A DNA stretch of 64,000 nucleotides from Ophiodon elongatus (taxonomy: Eukaryota; Chordata; Actinopteri; Perciformes; Hexagrammidae), in the NCBI GenBank assembly GCA_016806645.1, contig JACSYO010002159.1, forward strand, positions 11,425,827 to 11,489,826. The letters run 5' to 3'. Of the stretch, positions 12,726-26,990 are shown piece after piece. Positions within the stretch are counted from its first letter, which is position 1; each line of letters starts with the position of its first letter. Both the position numbers and the translations under genes were made by a program. The notes below the pieces were generated by a model. The model searched no databases. It was not told where the DNA came from and worked only from the letters and a program-made list of their open reading frames with translations.

Positions 12726-15364
12726 ATGAGATCACTTTGTGATTTTTATACTGTTACTATACTGAAACCATTTGGAAACTGGAAGGTAAGAAAGAAGGTA
12801 AGGAAGAAAACTAAAATATATTAAGCATTAAATGGGCAACATGAAATATGGGAAATTACTGATATGGTTCATAAAGTACTCTTAAAAGTACTGTAGACTG
12901 GAGTGAGTAAAACTCACACTAAGTTAGACTTGCAGCCTGGTTTATGATTGCACACGGTATATCTCTGAGGAAGGTGCTCACTATTAAAGAAGCCAACATC
13001 TTAAAAAGCTTTACACATGAACTGACAGACACACACCGAAGCTTGAAGACGTGTAGTCTGACTCGTATGGCGGTGCATCAGCGGCACTCAAAAATCTTGA
13101 GACGTTGGAAGGAATACTGTAAAAGTTTTGAACTTGGGAACTTGAAAATAAAATGAAAATGTGTCATATGCAGATGGCTTAAAAGGCAGTTGCGAAATGA
13201 GAGCAGGGAGGAGAGCAGCGTATTAGGTATGGTTTACTTTTTTTAACTGATCACATTCCTTTCTGCGTTTTATCACCTGATGTGCGTTTCTATATGCAGA
13301 AGGCAGAGATTAATAGAGAGGTAATTAATTGTGTCAAGTGTCGGCTGTGTTCTGGCACCAGGTGACCAACTGTGAGTTGGGTCTGGCACATCTATGTAGA
13401 GATAAAAACAATTATGTGAAAGTTTCTTTTCTTTGTTTTATGGGATATTAATGTGCTTCAGACTTGGTGTGAAAAAGCTTTTTAGTTATTCCGAGCATTT
13501 GTGCTATCTGGGTAGTTGCCCTGATCACCTTAAAGGGCTTGAAAACCTATTTTCTTAATCAGCAATTTCACAAGACCGAATCCTTTTTGTGATGTTTTGT
13601 GTGCACCATTATTTCTGGTTTAAAGTGGGTGGGGGTCTCAGTTGGTGAAGGTTGATGTCATGTACTTCATTGTTCAATCAGGATTTAGCAACATTTGAAT
13701 CTTCATTTAGTGGGTTTGTTTGCTTATGTTGCCAGGTCACTGACAGCTAAATATACAGAAGAAGAATACAGAAAGATGGTGTTTTTTTTTTAAACTGTAC
13801 TACTTTGGACAAATTCCAGGACCATTAGTTCATGTTAAAGATACTATTATTCTACAGGCTTTTCATGCACTGCGGAGATGATTTGCTGTGACGACATACA
13901 GTTTGAACCAAACAGTAGCTTCTCAGCACACTGAATTTACTGGAATGTGTCAAAAGACTGGTTAGCGGCAGCCAACCACCCAGTGCCAGTGTCTAATTAA
14001 GCGGTTACTCAGCGTCTGCAGCGTAGAAATCAGAGAAGGCAGATCATATGTGTCTGTGAAAGTAGGATTCATTACATTCATTGTAACGGTCTGAACAGTA
14101 GTGTGGTGTGATAGATTTCATGTAATAGGAAATTAGGATTAATACAATGGATATAAGGTATTACATTTTGAAATTGATAGCCATGAATACAAAGTACATT
14201 ACATATCATCACAATTCAAATTAAGGATTATTGCACACTGTAGTGGACTATATCGTTTTCAAAGAAAAATGATTTTGCTAAACTGACTCCTTTTTTACGA
14301 TCACAAATGTGAGATGAAGTACTTTAACTATTGTAGTGTGGGTGTTAAAAATCAGTTAGCACATCACAGTAAAAGAAAGGACATTTAAATAGCAATGAAG
14401 CTTTGTTTCAAGTCTTGCTTGTAAGGCAATTCCAACCATATTCAACATAGAGCTTGCAATTAGAATTGTGTGATATTCCTGTTAGATTAGCACACCATGG
14501 AATTTCACATTCCTGTACCTCCAATTATCACTACGATTATGTTAATGCCGGTTTCTCTAGATGAGATAACAACATACAGTACATTATTCAGCCCCAACAT
14601 CACTTTAGGCAAAACTACTGTACAGACCCCCCCACCCCACCTCTCTACACACCCACCCACACATCCCATTTTCTATGCAGCCAAATGCGGCTTTTTTCTC
14701 TCTTGAAAATTTTCTATCAAGAATTGTTGGCATCTCTACAAGGGAAATAAAAAGAGGAACACCCAGAATCGTCTCCAAGAACATCAAGCATTGGCTGATT
14801 TGCTATATAACTTTGTATCATCCCATGTTATAGCCCTGCGAGGTAGTCTCTTTTTTTATGCCAGTCTTGCCTTTGTTTTTGTTTGTGGTTTTTATAGATG
14901 GCATGTGGATGTTCTGTCATTCGTTTCTTTTAATGAAAACTTTCTTTATGTTTTTTTCTTTTTTCAAAAAACGACGAGGTGGATGGTTGGGTGAACAAAG
15001 CCTGTTACAAATTTAGTGTAGCGCAACCAAAACACTTTTACGGGTGCTGGATGAAAGAATTAATTAACTGAATGCAAAAGCTAAACAAAACGTCCACACG
15101 AGGCTCGTCTTATTTTAGATTTTTATTTTTGTCAACAAATCCCACAAATAAATCAAACCAACAATGTATAAGTTTGTATCAGTCAATATTCTCAATTACT
15201 GAAGATGCAAATATGAGAAAAACGGGGAACGAATACAGGATAGTTTCATTCTTTCTTGACATCTGGGTGCTGTAGTTTTAGCAGACTCTGACAGGAGTAA
15301 ATAGTGAATTTGTTGGGGACTATTTTCAGATGTGGATTAGTGCACATTTGATGTGATAGTTTAG
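12726..15364. other. Non-coding, nothing recognised
   Basis: No gene or clear repeat. It contains a short C-rich stretch (14626-14670) and several poly-T runs. All open frames are 70 codons or shorter. Confidence 0.5.
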
Positions 15365-15790
15365 CTTGGTCTCACTTCCAGGGCGTTAAATACTGACATT
15401 TGGGCTGTGGCCCTCGGAGTCTTGATACCAACACACAAGGCCCCCTTTAGGCCGTCTGTATGTCAACCCATCGGCGTCATTTTTATACTTGCTCAAAGCA
15501 GCGGGCATAGTATGAAGAGTGAGAAGTTCGCTGAGGGTGGGATGGAGAGGTAGTGGATGGGTCAAACAAACATAAGACTTTTACTCAGGGGAGGCATTAG
15601 TGTCCAATGTGAAACTAAAAGTTGATGCTATGCCACTGAGTCACACGATGTTATGTCCATAGCTCACATTATGTTACAGCGTACTTATTTCAAGCCAAAC
15701 CATGATGATGTTTTTTTCTCACCTTAACCAAGTGGTTTCCATCCCTAAACCTAACCTCCACTTTTTCACATTAACCACGTATTACAAAGT
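15365..15790. repeat. Copy of repeat family P (copy 3)
   Basis: It shares an 18-bp exact block with the nested repeat at 4417-4434 and continues with the same order of landmarks: cataagactt, aaactaaaagt, cacatgatg-like sequence, then cctaaacctaac at about 15746-15757. No coding capacity was found. Confidence 0.65.
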
Positions 15791-18700
15791 TAACTTTGAC
15801 TGTTTCACTGATCGTTTTTGGACAACAATTGGGCTCTATGCCACAGAGGAATTATCAGGCTTGGGTAGACAGACAATACTACTTAGTAAGATGTTGTTGG
15901 TTTTGTCCTGTGTTTTATCAATGTCAAGACATTTCATTGTTTATATTAATGATTTTGTCTGTGTATTGCTAATTGCAAAGTAAATTTGATCCCTTTCAAA
16001 AGTGCTGTACACACATCAAGTTTGCTATTTTGTCAACAGCGTGAGTTGAACGGAAAGAATCACTTTGGCAAACTTGGTGTGTTTGAGTTTGAGCTTTTGC
16101 CATTACAGCTTCCCATGGTTGACTGGGGACCAGTTTAACCTCTGAAGCGGCCTACCAATGATGCAGCCTGAGGGTAGAGCAGAATAGGTGGGTGAGAGAG
16201 GGTGACATGGTGAGGAGGTAACATTTGTGTTGGTGAGGGCAGAGAGGTGTGAAGATAATAGCCCCAATGGGGAGATATGCAAGGCAGGGGTGCTTTATGA
16301 GGCTTGGTCAGTGTAGTGTGAAGGAGTCCTGCATTGCACACAGAAACTGAAAGAGTAATCTTGAACTTATTTAGTTTTTTACTTCTGGTGGCTTTGGATA
16401 GCTCTCTCTTACTCTCTTTATTCTTTCTCTAACTCTCTTTGTCACTCATCACTTCATAAATAATTACAGTACTGTTGGCTTACAATGTGAGTATGATTCA
16501 GAATGTTACAAAAAAAAACAAATGGTTTGCACATGTGTACATATATTATACAGCTACATTACTATATAAAAACCCTACTAGTTTATTGATCTGAATATCT
16601 TTTGCTCTTCTTGTAAATAAGTGAATATCAGTTCTTGAAATGCATAACACACAACTATTTGTTAGAGCATCTATAGCATATTTATGTGTGAATGCTTTGT
16701 GAATGCAAAATTGCCCAATATTACCAATATTACAAAAAGTATATGTTAAAAGGTTAACAAATTGCAAAATAAAACAATGAATAAATAAAATAATATACTT
16801 TATAGTATATATGATATGATGACATGCAATTGAATGTAATGTTAATGGTCAGACCAATATAAGAAAATAAATAAGATATAAATCAAACAAAGAAGCAGTT
16901 TTAGAGGAGATCAGTATAGTTTCATATGTTGTGCTGGTTTCTTCATATGTTGCTGTTTATATGGCAATGCCAGATTTTTCCCAAAAGTAAATCTTGCATT
17001 TGATTTTGGTCTGAGAGCATTTTAGTTTTATTTTGGTAAAGAACTTGGTTCTTATGTCTTTATACCAACTGCGGTGAAGCTTTGATCTCATTCTATCTTT
17101 TGTTGTTGGCAGAACTAATGCAGTCTGTTTTCTCTCGGTTGCCAGGTTCGTCCATCAGTCCCAATAGACAAAATGTGGTCACTCAGTCAGTGTTTATCTC
17201 TCTCGGTTTCAGGTCGCTCACGGCGCCTAGATAATCTGCCGCTTAGTGTTGTCTGTTCAGAGCTAAATAGCACAGTGGTCAATGTACGTTTCTTTTTCTT
17301 TGGCTGTAATTTCATTGCTCCAGATTGTGAGAGAGCTGTGCTGCTGGTAGAAGAGCTGAGGCTCATGCCCAGCTGGCTGATGGGACTTTTCTCCTCTTGG
17401 CAACACAGAGCGTCAGTGGAAGCTTGGGCTTTAACCTTGATGTGGTTTATGAGTCAAAGTGGCACGTTTTTAATTTTCACTGAAAATAAAACTACTTAAA
17501 ATTGGTTCTTCAATGTGATCTCCTTGTCCTTGGCCTATTTTTGCAAAGAAAACATCTGGTGATGATGATGTTTGAATTGAATTTTTTTTATTGCTATCAG
17601 GCTGGTTTTTTTTCTCTTGGAATGCTCGAGAAGAGAGGAATCTTTTTATAGTAAGGCAAGGTTCTGGTTACACCTGGCATACAGAGGACACAACATTCAA
17701 CGTGAACAAAAACCAAATAACACTTTGATTGTTATCTAAAAATGTTTTTAAATTGTAAATTCAAGACAATCATTTGTCTTACATATTATGTTTGTTACTG
17801 ATGTAAAGAAAAAGTATGTAAAGTATTTACCTGTCAGTTTTTATTTCTGTACTAATTTAAAATGCCAATTTTGTCCTGGATCAATTAGACAAGATGAATA
17901 CCACACAAAAGTCAAAGAGTGCTTTACCTTCTGACCACACCCTGAATCACGTATTAGTGTGATTAGGTGTGATATGTGCTCTGTTGAACTTGTAACCACA
18001 AGATAACATTTTCAGGTTTACCTTTTAAGGTGTCAGCTGAGTGTCCATTGTTATCCTTTCCTCTCTATCTCTGTTTCTTTTGACATCTCTCCTACACTTT
18101 TACTCTCCCTCTCCATCACCTCGCATCCCTCTCACCTCCCTTTTTTTGTCGCTCCCTCTCTCTTTGAAATACAACACTCCCAATTTCTTGCGTAAACAAA
18201 CCCCTCACTGGCTCTCTCTCTCTGTCCTTGACTCTACATCTCGTTATCCGTCTTCAAGGAGAGATGGGGGAGTGGCTGGAGGGAATCATGTTTCATCATC
18301 CAGCCATATTTACTGAGATGGAGCCTGACATCTCCTTTTGCAGCTGCTTGTCTGTATATATTTGTTGTTTATGACTCGATGCAATATTCAGGGGATGGCT
18401 TTCTTTTTGGTTGTACGTCGAGAAAGTTCAAGGGACCAAGTCATTACATGCAACCAAAATTAGTCTCAGGCCATCACTGTGGACAGGGAAAAAAATAAAC
18501 CACTTATCTGTGGAACGTCTGCAGCGAGGCACTTGGCTTTATAAGGAGAGGGGGGATTGGGAGCACTTTCTACCGAGTGGTAGTTGCATGCAGACAAGCA
18601 GCTGAGAGGGAGGAGGAAAGCACTCACAAAGCTGAGTAGTTTGTGTGGTTCGCCTCCAGAGGGTTCAGGTTTACAATGGAGACGAGGAAAGCAAAATAGG

Positions 18701-20420
18701 AACTTCAAATGGCAGAGCTGTGGCAGAAGCAGCAGCACTCACGACATGATAAAACATCCCTGCATGTCTCGTGAAAAAATCAAGTGATTTGTCATGATCC
18801 TCAGATTCCCCTTTCTGGTTGAAAAACAGACATGGGCAAAGAGTAAGAAATGCATTATTGGGATGTATATTTTTTAAGGTTTTGGTGATAGAACACTTTG
18901 AAGTGAATCTTTGGTTCGGTGTGCTTTTTCAGTGACTCACTAAATCCCATAAGCTGCTATAGTATCTCTAACGGCCAGACCGGAGTTTCTTTAATCACAC
19001 CTAGACAGTGACTCTGTTTCATCCTGCGAAGCTGTCTGCTTTGTAGTTTTGGGAAACAACAACAGAATCAATTAAGCAGCGAGCGGGACATGGCATGAGG
19101 GAGGAGAGGAGTAAATGATGTCAGAGACAGGTCGTAAAAAGGAACAGTAATTTGAATGAACAAAGGAGACATTAACTTATGGAAACTTAGCATTAAAGAA
19201 CTATCTGTATTTTACATTAAACTGAAGAGGTTTCACATTGGAGACTTGCATATTTCTCAGGAGTGTAGACTCAATAAACAGGCGCAGGTATGTGTGCAGA
19301 ATAGTAACTCAAGGGCAGCTCTAATACACCGCAGAGAATTGAACAAATAAAATGATGATAAGTTACTCATACTCAACTGGAGCTAGACTACATGAAACCG
19401 AAGACGGAATGAATGAAGACAGAATAGTGGGAATAAAAGTGGAAAGTCCAAGATGGAATTGAATCGGGAGAAAAATAGATTTGAATTCAATTTGATGAGA
19501 ATTGAACCCCCCTCTGACTGTGAGGAAAAGTTACTATAAATGCTGGACGTGTTTGTTGGGAGAGAGTGTTGGACGCCTTCAAAGTGATAGGCCCAGTAGA
19601 GGCCCAGGACATTAATGAATTGACATTACACTAGGATCAATGCTGAAGCTCTCAGGGTCGGAAAGAACTGCACCTAATGAAAAGGGATTACTCTCTTAAG
19701 ATCAAGGTCTTCCACTTCCCTTCTTCCCCTCTGCTCCTTTTTCATCTTCTCTTCCGTATGCTGTTGTGTTTCCTTTCCTCACACCCCCATTATTTCTGAG
19801 GAAAACACATATATTCTGATTTTGTCCACAATCTGACATGGTTTCCCCAAGCCATTAGTTTAAATGCAAAGTTGGTCTAGAAATGTGGCTGTATGTCATT
19901 TGTTAAGAGAAGCCTTCGTAAATGTTCACATTATGTCCATGCACATTGATTTTTGGGGATTTGAGTCTCTGCTTAAGGGAATACTTACCTCAAAATATGC
20001 CTTTTGAATATCGGATACTTTTTACTCTCTTAGGTGTAAGATGTGGTTCTGAAAAGTGTGTAGCTTGATCCTGTGAGGACACCCGCATCTGTAGTCTACT
20101 GATCCACAGCAATGGATTCTAAGTCAAGACAAAGAGACATGTTGAAACATCTATAGATATAGAAACTTCACAGTTTCTCCACAGCATTGCTAAATACATT
20201 TGCAAGTCACACTATTGCCTTGTCATAGCTCATCCGACCCAACCAAAGACGTTTAGCCTATTTAACAATTACTTGGTGATTTGATTGGTTGTTTGTAACA
20301 TAAGCATACTTAGAGTATGGATCAATGGGAAAGTACATTCATATGTTGGTACATGCATGACGCACTCATGTATGTGTTATGTGTTATGTCCTCCCTCGAG
20401 GTTATCTTTCAGCTCTGACT
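15791..20420. other. Non-coding, nothing recognised
   Basis: About 4.6 kb with no supportable gene. A pyrimidine-rich stretch (about 18050-18240) produces a low-complexity open frame. The 108-codon frame at 17173-17499 has no domain and no similarity that I recognise. Confidence 0.5.
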
Positions 20421-20481
20421 TGATAGATAGATAGATAGATAAATACTTTATTAATCCCGCAAGGGGACTTTTTTTTTTTTT
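20421..20481 (-). mobile_element. 3' tail of a teleost non-LTR retrotransposon
   Basis: Read on the minus strand, the sequence ends ...gtccccttgcgggatt, then aataaagtatttat and a terminal (CTAT)n array. A short conserved 3' end followed by a simple tandem tail is typical of 5'-truncated L2/Rex-like LINEs and dependent SINEs in fish. Only about 60 bp remain, so the family cannot be assigned. Confidence 0.6.
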
Positions 20482-20629
20482 CACCCGGTGTGTCCTCGTC
20501 GTCTCTTGGTCATCCTACTGTCTCCTGAACTAATGAGCCACAATGCTTTTCTGTTCCCTCACACATTTTTCTGCTTGATTTCACATCTCTCCTTGCCTCT
20601 TTGAAGCCATTAACTGAGACTGTTGAATA

Positions 20630-21954
<1,325 letters not shown>

Positions 21955-22100
21955 AATGATTGGCTGTGCTGCACTCTGTCATTGACATGCATGCGCATGA
22001 TTGAACAAGACTCAGCGACTGGACGAGCCAGGCAGACTGGCAATCATCCAGCATGCGGCTGAAAGCTATAAACTGCGCTCCAAACTCTGCGAAACAGAGA
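21955..22100 (+). promoter_or_regulatory. Promoter-like motif cluster
   Basis: Within 120 bp in plus orientation there is an inverted CCAAT box (gattggct, 21958-21965), an NRF1-like gcatgcgcatg (about 21989-21999) and a TATA-like ctataaact (about 22066-22074), followed by a CpG-rich stretch. Spacing is compatible with a core promoter starting near 22095. It lies about 8.9 kb upstream of rtn4rl1 exon 2 on the same strand, so an intronic or alternative promoter is conceivable. No first-exon donor in the right phase was found downstream, and the motifs are common by chance. Confidence 0.3.
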
Positions 22101-22129
22101 GTAGCTTTGTCTCAAGAGTGTGAAAGCGA

Positions 22130-22560
22130 GTGTGTGATTAGTGTCCTTTGTGGAAGTCTTTCAGGCCAATTCCTACTTTCCATGTGAGGGTTCGTCTTGC
22201 TCCGTGTGATGTAAATGTCAAATCCGTCCATGTTCGCGAGGGTTGTGTGCAGCCCAAAGTTTGTGACCGCGTGGACTGTACACACAGCCCGTACGCCCAC
22301 TGCGCATGTTCCAGTTTGGTTCCACACTCCAGTCTACTTGGTGGCGTATACACCTCTGGTGTATGCATCTGTAGCTGGTTTGTAGAAGATAACAAAATGG
22401 ATACTGGATGTGCGTGGAGATCTACCGTTACCCACACTGAAAGGAATACAAAAACAGTCAAATGGCGTTGAACTACAAACAACGTTATGGTGCATAACCG
22501 CTACCAACTGGAATGGAGTGTGGAACAGGAAATGCGTATGCGTGGAAACCGTGTGTGCGT
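22130..22560. other. CpG-rich stretch of unknown role
   Basis: Between 22130 and 22340 I count about a dozen CpG dinucleotides, against very few in the surrounding kilobases. Long open frames occur on both strands (22148-22471 plus, 22138-22482 minus), which reflects base composition rather than coding. It could be an unmethylated regulatory island, a young GC-rich repeat, or an ancient exon. Confidence 0.4.
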
Positions 22561-24421
22561 CTGTGCGTCTGTGCCACTGGTAAAAGTCTGCGGGAAGAAG
22601 GAAAGTATGTTCTAGGCTTTTAGCTCCATGTGTATGAATACATTAATTAGAAAGTCCTTTGTTCTCATGAATTCTTATTTGTCCCAAATTTGCAATGTAC
22701 AAGTGATACAAAGACCTTTTGAACTTTTAACCAAATTATGGGTTGTATTCATTCAACGTGTGTGAACACACCTGGCAGAGATCTGCACTCTACTGAGTGC
22801 ACCTTTTTAGTTCAGAAATAAATCTAACTGGAATGTGCCACATGATGTGATAATGAGACAGATTTACCATGCATTTTAGTGCCACTAGCTTGTGAGATGA
22901 CACTGATGCTAAAGCCTCATCTTGTATGTCGTGAAAGGACTGTATAGATTTCTCTACATTTGAAGAGGTTCTACATTATATCAAACACCTTCCACCGAGA
23001 GGGATACATACGAGCCACTATACAGATGGGAATCGCATTATAAATGATCTCTATCACCTGCTGAACTACATATGGACACACTTTCGATGATTTATAGGTT
23101 TGGTAGAACCATTAGTTAAGTTTGGCCAGTGCAGTGCAATACCGCCACAGGGAGTGCAATATATTTGAATCATTTGGTTTTGCGCTGTCATGATGAATGA
23201 ATGTAGTTGGTGGCTGATAGTGCTGGCCCAAACAGCAGTGATTTGGCTAGTGTGCCTGTCTTTGTTTGTGCATGTGTACCCTATGTATGCTATATCTGTT
23301 TTCTCCATGTGTGTGCATGGATGCCATATGGCATCTATCAACGTTCAACAGAATGCTGTGAAGGCGTGTAGAGTAATAGGTCAACGGGTACAGATGCAAC
23401 TATACATATAAGCAAATGTTATATCATTAGCACCCGCTAGATAGATATCCATTAAGTCTGTAAAAGTAAAATGTAGATATTTAACATCTGTGGATAGCTC
23501 AGATCTGCCTCTCTTCCTGGCCTCTCTCAGCACCTTCCAGTTCCATCTTTGAAATAAATGAGCTCACTCCCCTGCCCACTCTCCACAAATATCCCCCTTT
23601 ATTTTGTACATGCTCCATATGGTGCCGCTTGTTTGGAAGAGTTATTTTTAGTTTCTCTGATTCTTGAACCTTAGAAACACTGCTGTCACTCACATCGTCT
23701 CTGTCTTTTTTATGTTTGAGATGCACTATAACGATGAGATCCTCAACTATCTGTGTTGTTCCGGTGAGAGAGACCTTGTGTCACAGTTTTCTACACAAGC
23801 GTTGTATTCCTTCTCTGTCTGCAGTTTTTCATCACGCACTTTGTCCATTCCACATTGTGAATCCAAAGAGATGACTGGAGAGAGACGCCTTATTGACCAG
23901 CCACTGCTGCTTACAATATCAAACGGCCATAAAACAGCACTTATCAGACTTAAATATCAATAATGTGTGCAGCGTGCTGGTCCATTTAACCCTGACACAC
24001 CTTGGTACTCTGTATGCCAACATGCTATGTGACTGGGCTCCAATTCTCACCGGCTTTCTTTACTTCAACCCTCCGTCTGCCTCGACAAGGATGCAATCGG
24101 AAGTGAAGCCAACCCGACAAAAGAATGATCAAATCATAATTAATGTGCATGAGGTGGTGACGCCGTCGAGGAGTGTTGCCACTTTACAGTTTCACAGCAC
24201 ACGCTGCACCAACACACATGGCACAAATTAAATAAATCACACATGGAACAGAACACCCAAAAGTAGATCAGTAGTGCAAGTCCCACAGGTCGGAGGAGCA
24301 GCTGGTGCATTATACTTTGGGACCTCTGAACATTTTTACAATATTGTGGATGTCCAAAATATAAAAGCATTTTTATGAAGTTGATGATGAGGTGAACTGA
24401 TTGATCTCTCTCAATCACAAA
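22561..24421. other. Non-coding, nothing recognised
   Basis: No gene or repeat recognised. Frames at 23499-23726, 23664-23963 and 23893-24231 overlap each other on both strands and lack domains. Confidence 0.5.
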
Positions 24422-24422
24422 T

Positions 24423-24446
24423 CCCCCCCCCCTCTCCCCCCCCCCT

Positions 24447-24477
<31 letters not shown>
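24423..24477. repeat. Poly-C tract followed by (CA)n
   Basis: Two C runs separated by tct, then ccacacac continuing to 24477. A second, independent (CA)n lies at 24637-24662. Confidence 0.95.
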
Positions 24478-24478
<1 letters not shown>

Positions 24479-24636
24479 GACAGCTTGACCATTAAATCAG
24501 AAAGATACCCTTAATATTTATGGAATTCATTGTATATACTAATAACACTATCAGCTCTGTGTGACCTAATTTATTTGCAGTGTGCGAGCATGAGATAAGA
24601 CACGAGGCCAGTATTGATGCTGATCCAATAGACAGA

Positions 24637-24662
24637 AACACACACACACACACACACACACA
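24637..24662. repeat. (CA)n microsatellite
   Basis: About thirteen CA units. Confidence 0.95.
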
Positions 24663-26489
24663 CTTGTAAGCAGTCGCTCACTTTGCTGATGCCTCTGCAC
24701 CAGAAGAATAGCGCGACAACATGCTGTATTTCTGAAATATTTCCCTTCTGCTGCATTTCTCAGAGATCTCAGCATTGTCACTGTTCTCTCCCATTTCCTT
24801 TTCATTCACTAGAAGAATAGTCAGGTACCCTTATGAGGCAAAATTGCCTGCAGTGGTGTCGGGGAACGGCAAATGAGACACAATCTATAACGTTCTGCAG
24901 CAAGGTGAGAAAAAAAGGCAAATATTCCCGGGCAGAAGTGTTGCTGGTCACAGCTGTTGGCAGGCTTGTTCACGCGTGAGTTTTCTGTTCAGTCAGAAAA
25001 TAATGGCAATAATCAGTGCTTTCAACAAGTCAACAGAGACTTTCTTTAAATGTTGATGAGTGAAAGAAAGCTGAGTGAAAAAAAGCTTGAACTTGGTGCT
25101 ATTACTGCTGTTTCTTGACCCTTTAAAAATAAATATTTGCATTTGTGCTTTTGTTCCAACAATGTTGATTAAAATAAATATGCAATCATTGACCCATACT
25201 GAAAATGTCAGACGCTGATGTTCTATTCAGAGCATTGTTCAGATTGCTGTGAAATCAAGGCGTGTATAAACTGATGCCAATAGAAGACAATTTTATGTCA
25301 AAATTATCATTTATAGATGTTGCTCCTGATTGTAGCATTTGGTATGACAAATATTGTCGATTGAAAAAGGCCTGAGATGAAACAATGTCCCATAATGCTT
25401 ATTATGATATGCATAATAGGGTTGTAAAATGAATACATGAGCAGAGGATGTGCTCTGAACAGATAGAGAAAGAATTCAAATAGTTGCCGTAATATTAATG
25501 CAGTTATTTTGCCACATCATCCATTGAAGCCTGGAACCTTGCATGACTTGACAGTAGATGGAAAAAATGACAAGCTACAGTAAGGGGCCATTTCAAAAGT
25601 GCATTTTTGTCAACGTCTTTCTCTTTTTTTCCATAGACATTTAGAACTAAAGAACAACTTTACACTCATCAGGGACTCCTCTCATTATATACACAACGTC
25701 CAATTTTTCAAAAAAAGACATGGAAAATTACCAGTGTTGAAATCTCTCATTCTATTTCCACTGATTTCCACCTAGACCATTAACAGTCAAACGTTTTGAC
25801 TCATGCAGATATTTTGACATAGAGAGCTATAGATAGAGGCATTGTTTTACACCCCTATGCCATCGTATAAGTATAGTATAATATGAATATTCACCTTATT
25901 GCAGATAGTGACACCACATTTAGCTCCACAAAGTCATTGCGACGCTGCACATTTTGTCAGCCGGGTTTTGAGACCGAAGGATGAGCCCATTCAATCAATA
26001 TTCAAATATATTGCTTCACCATTAATAACCACTGTGTACCTGAACATGACTGTAAACACTTTTTGAGTGTGGAGTGAGTCGAGACATTATTTAGAAACAG
26101 CCAATAGCAGGAGAGAAAACACCAGGGTGCTTATCAGGGTCTTTGGAGAAACACAGGAAATTGAGTTTGTCCAGTCTAATTATGGACAGAGTCACGCAGC
26201 TCTACAGACGTACCATTTCCCTCCCATTAGCAGAGATGTGTTATTCATGAGGGCAAATCTAGTGTGAACTATGCCTCACTGATATTCTACACAGTCACTT
26301 CTCAGTCTGTCAGGGGACCCAAGCCATTGTGTTTTATTAATTTATTTATCTCTTTCCGTCTGCACCCCCAAAGAAAAAGCAGAACTTGGAAATGATGGGG
26401 TCACGGGGTCAAACGTGCTTGTGAAGAGCTATCAATAGCATCTGTCACATAGATCGTATATATAAAAAGTGGACGCAGTCACGGTAGTG
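24663..26489. other. Non-coding, nothing recognised
   Basis: AT-rich sequence with no supportable coding frame, RNA gene or repeat. Confidence 0.5.
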
Positions 26490-26990
26490 TTACCCATTTG
26501 GTTTGTGGTCTACAGTTTTGAAGCCTTGAGTTAGGCATTTTGGCCGTTGACATCTTGGGTTTTAGCAACCAGGAGTGAACACGAGATGGTGGAGCTAAGT
26601 AGAACCGTAAGCTGAATAAATGTAACTTTAATGCACTAAAGAAACACTGTAAAAGAGTTAAAGTTCTAAAACGAAAACACGGACAACACCCAGACTGCAA
26701 AACGCTGTAGTAGCGGCTTGTCAATCATAAGGTAGCCCGTCCTAAAACATATTCTGCTTTATTGTCAATTTCACTGTAAATGGAACTATTATTTACGAAA
26801 TAAACATCAGACTTTATTGAAAAAGAAACTAGGGATTGAGACCATAAACTTATGTTTACAATATTTACTTTCTCACATACCTCTATACAAGCAGACTTCT
26901 TTTTGCAACCAGGGGAGTCGCCCCTGCTGGGCAATTGAAAGAATGCATGTTTAAGGCACATCCGCATTGGCTTCACAGTAACCCGTGTGG
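26490..26990. repeat. Teleost interspersed repeat (two recognisable segments)
   Basis: The segment 26495-26610 (ggtttgtggtctacagtttt, gccgttgacatcttggg, tggagctaagtag) and the segment 26895-26990 (gcaaccaggggagtcgcccc, gaatgcatgtttaaggcaca, ttggcttcac) match in order a repeat that I remember as abundant in teleost genomes. The 159-codon minus-strand frame at 26725-27204 runs through it and is not a gene. Its last segment contains a 40-bp block repeated exactly, inverted, at 29841-29880. Family name and ends are uncertain. Confidence 0.55.

Noticed and set aside
22138..22482. Overlapping 107- and 114-codon frames on opposite strands
   Set aside because: Simultaneous openness on both strands fits a stop-poor CpG-rich composition. 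No recognisable protein in either frame.
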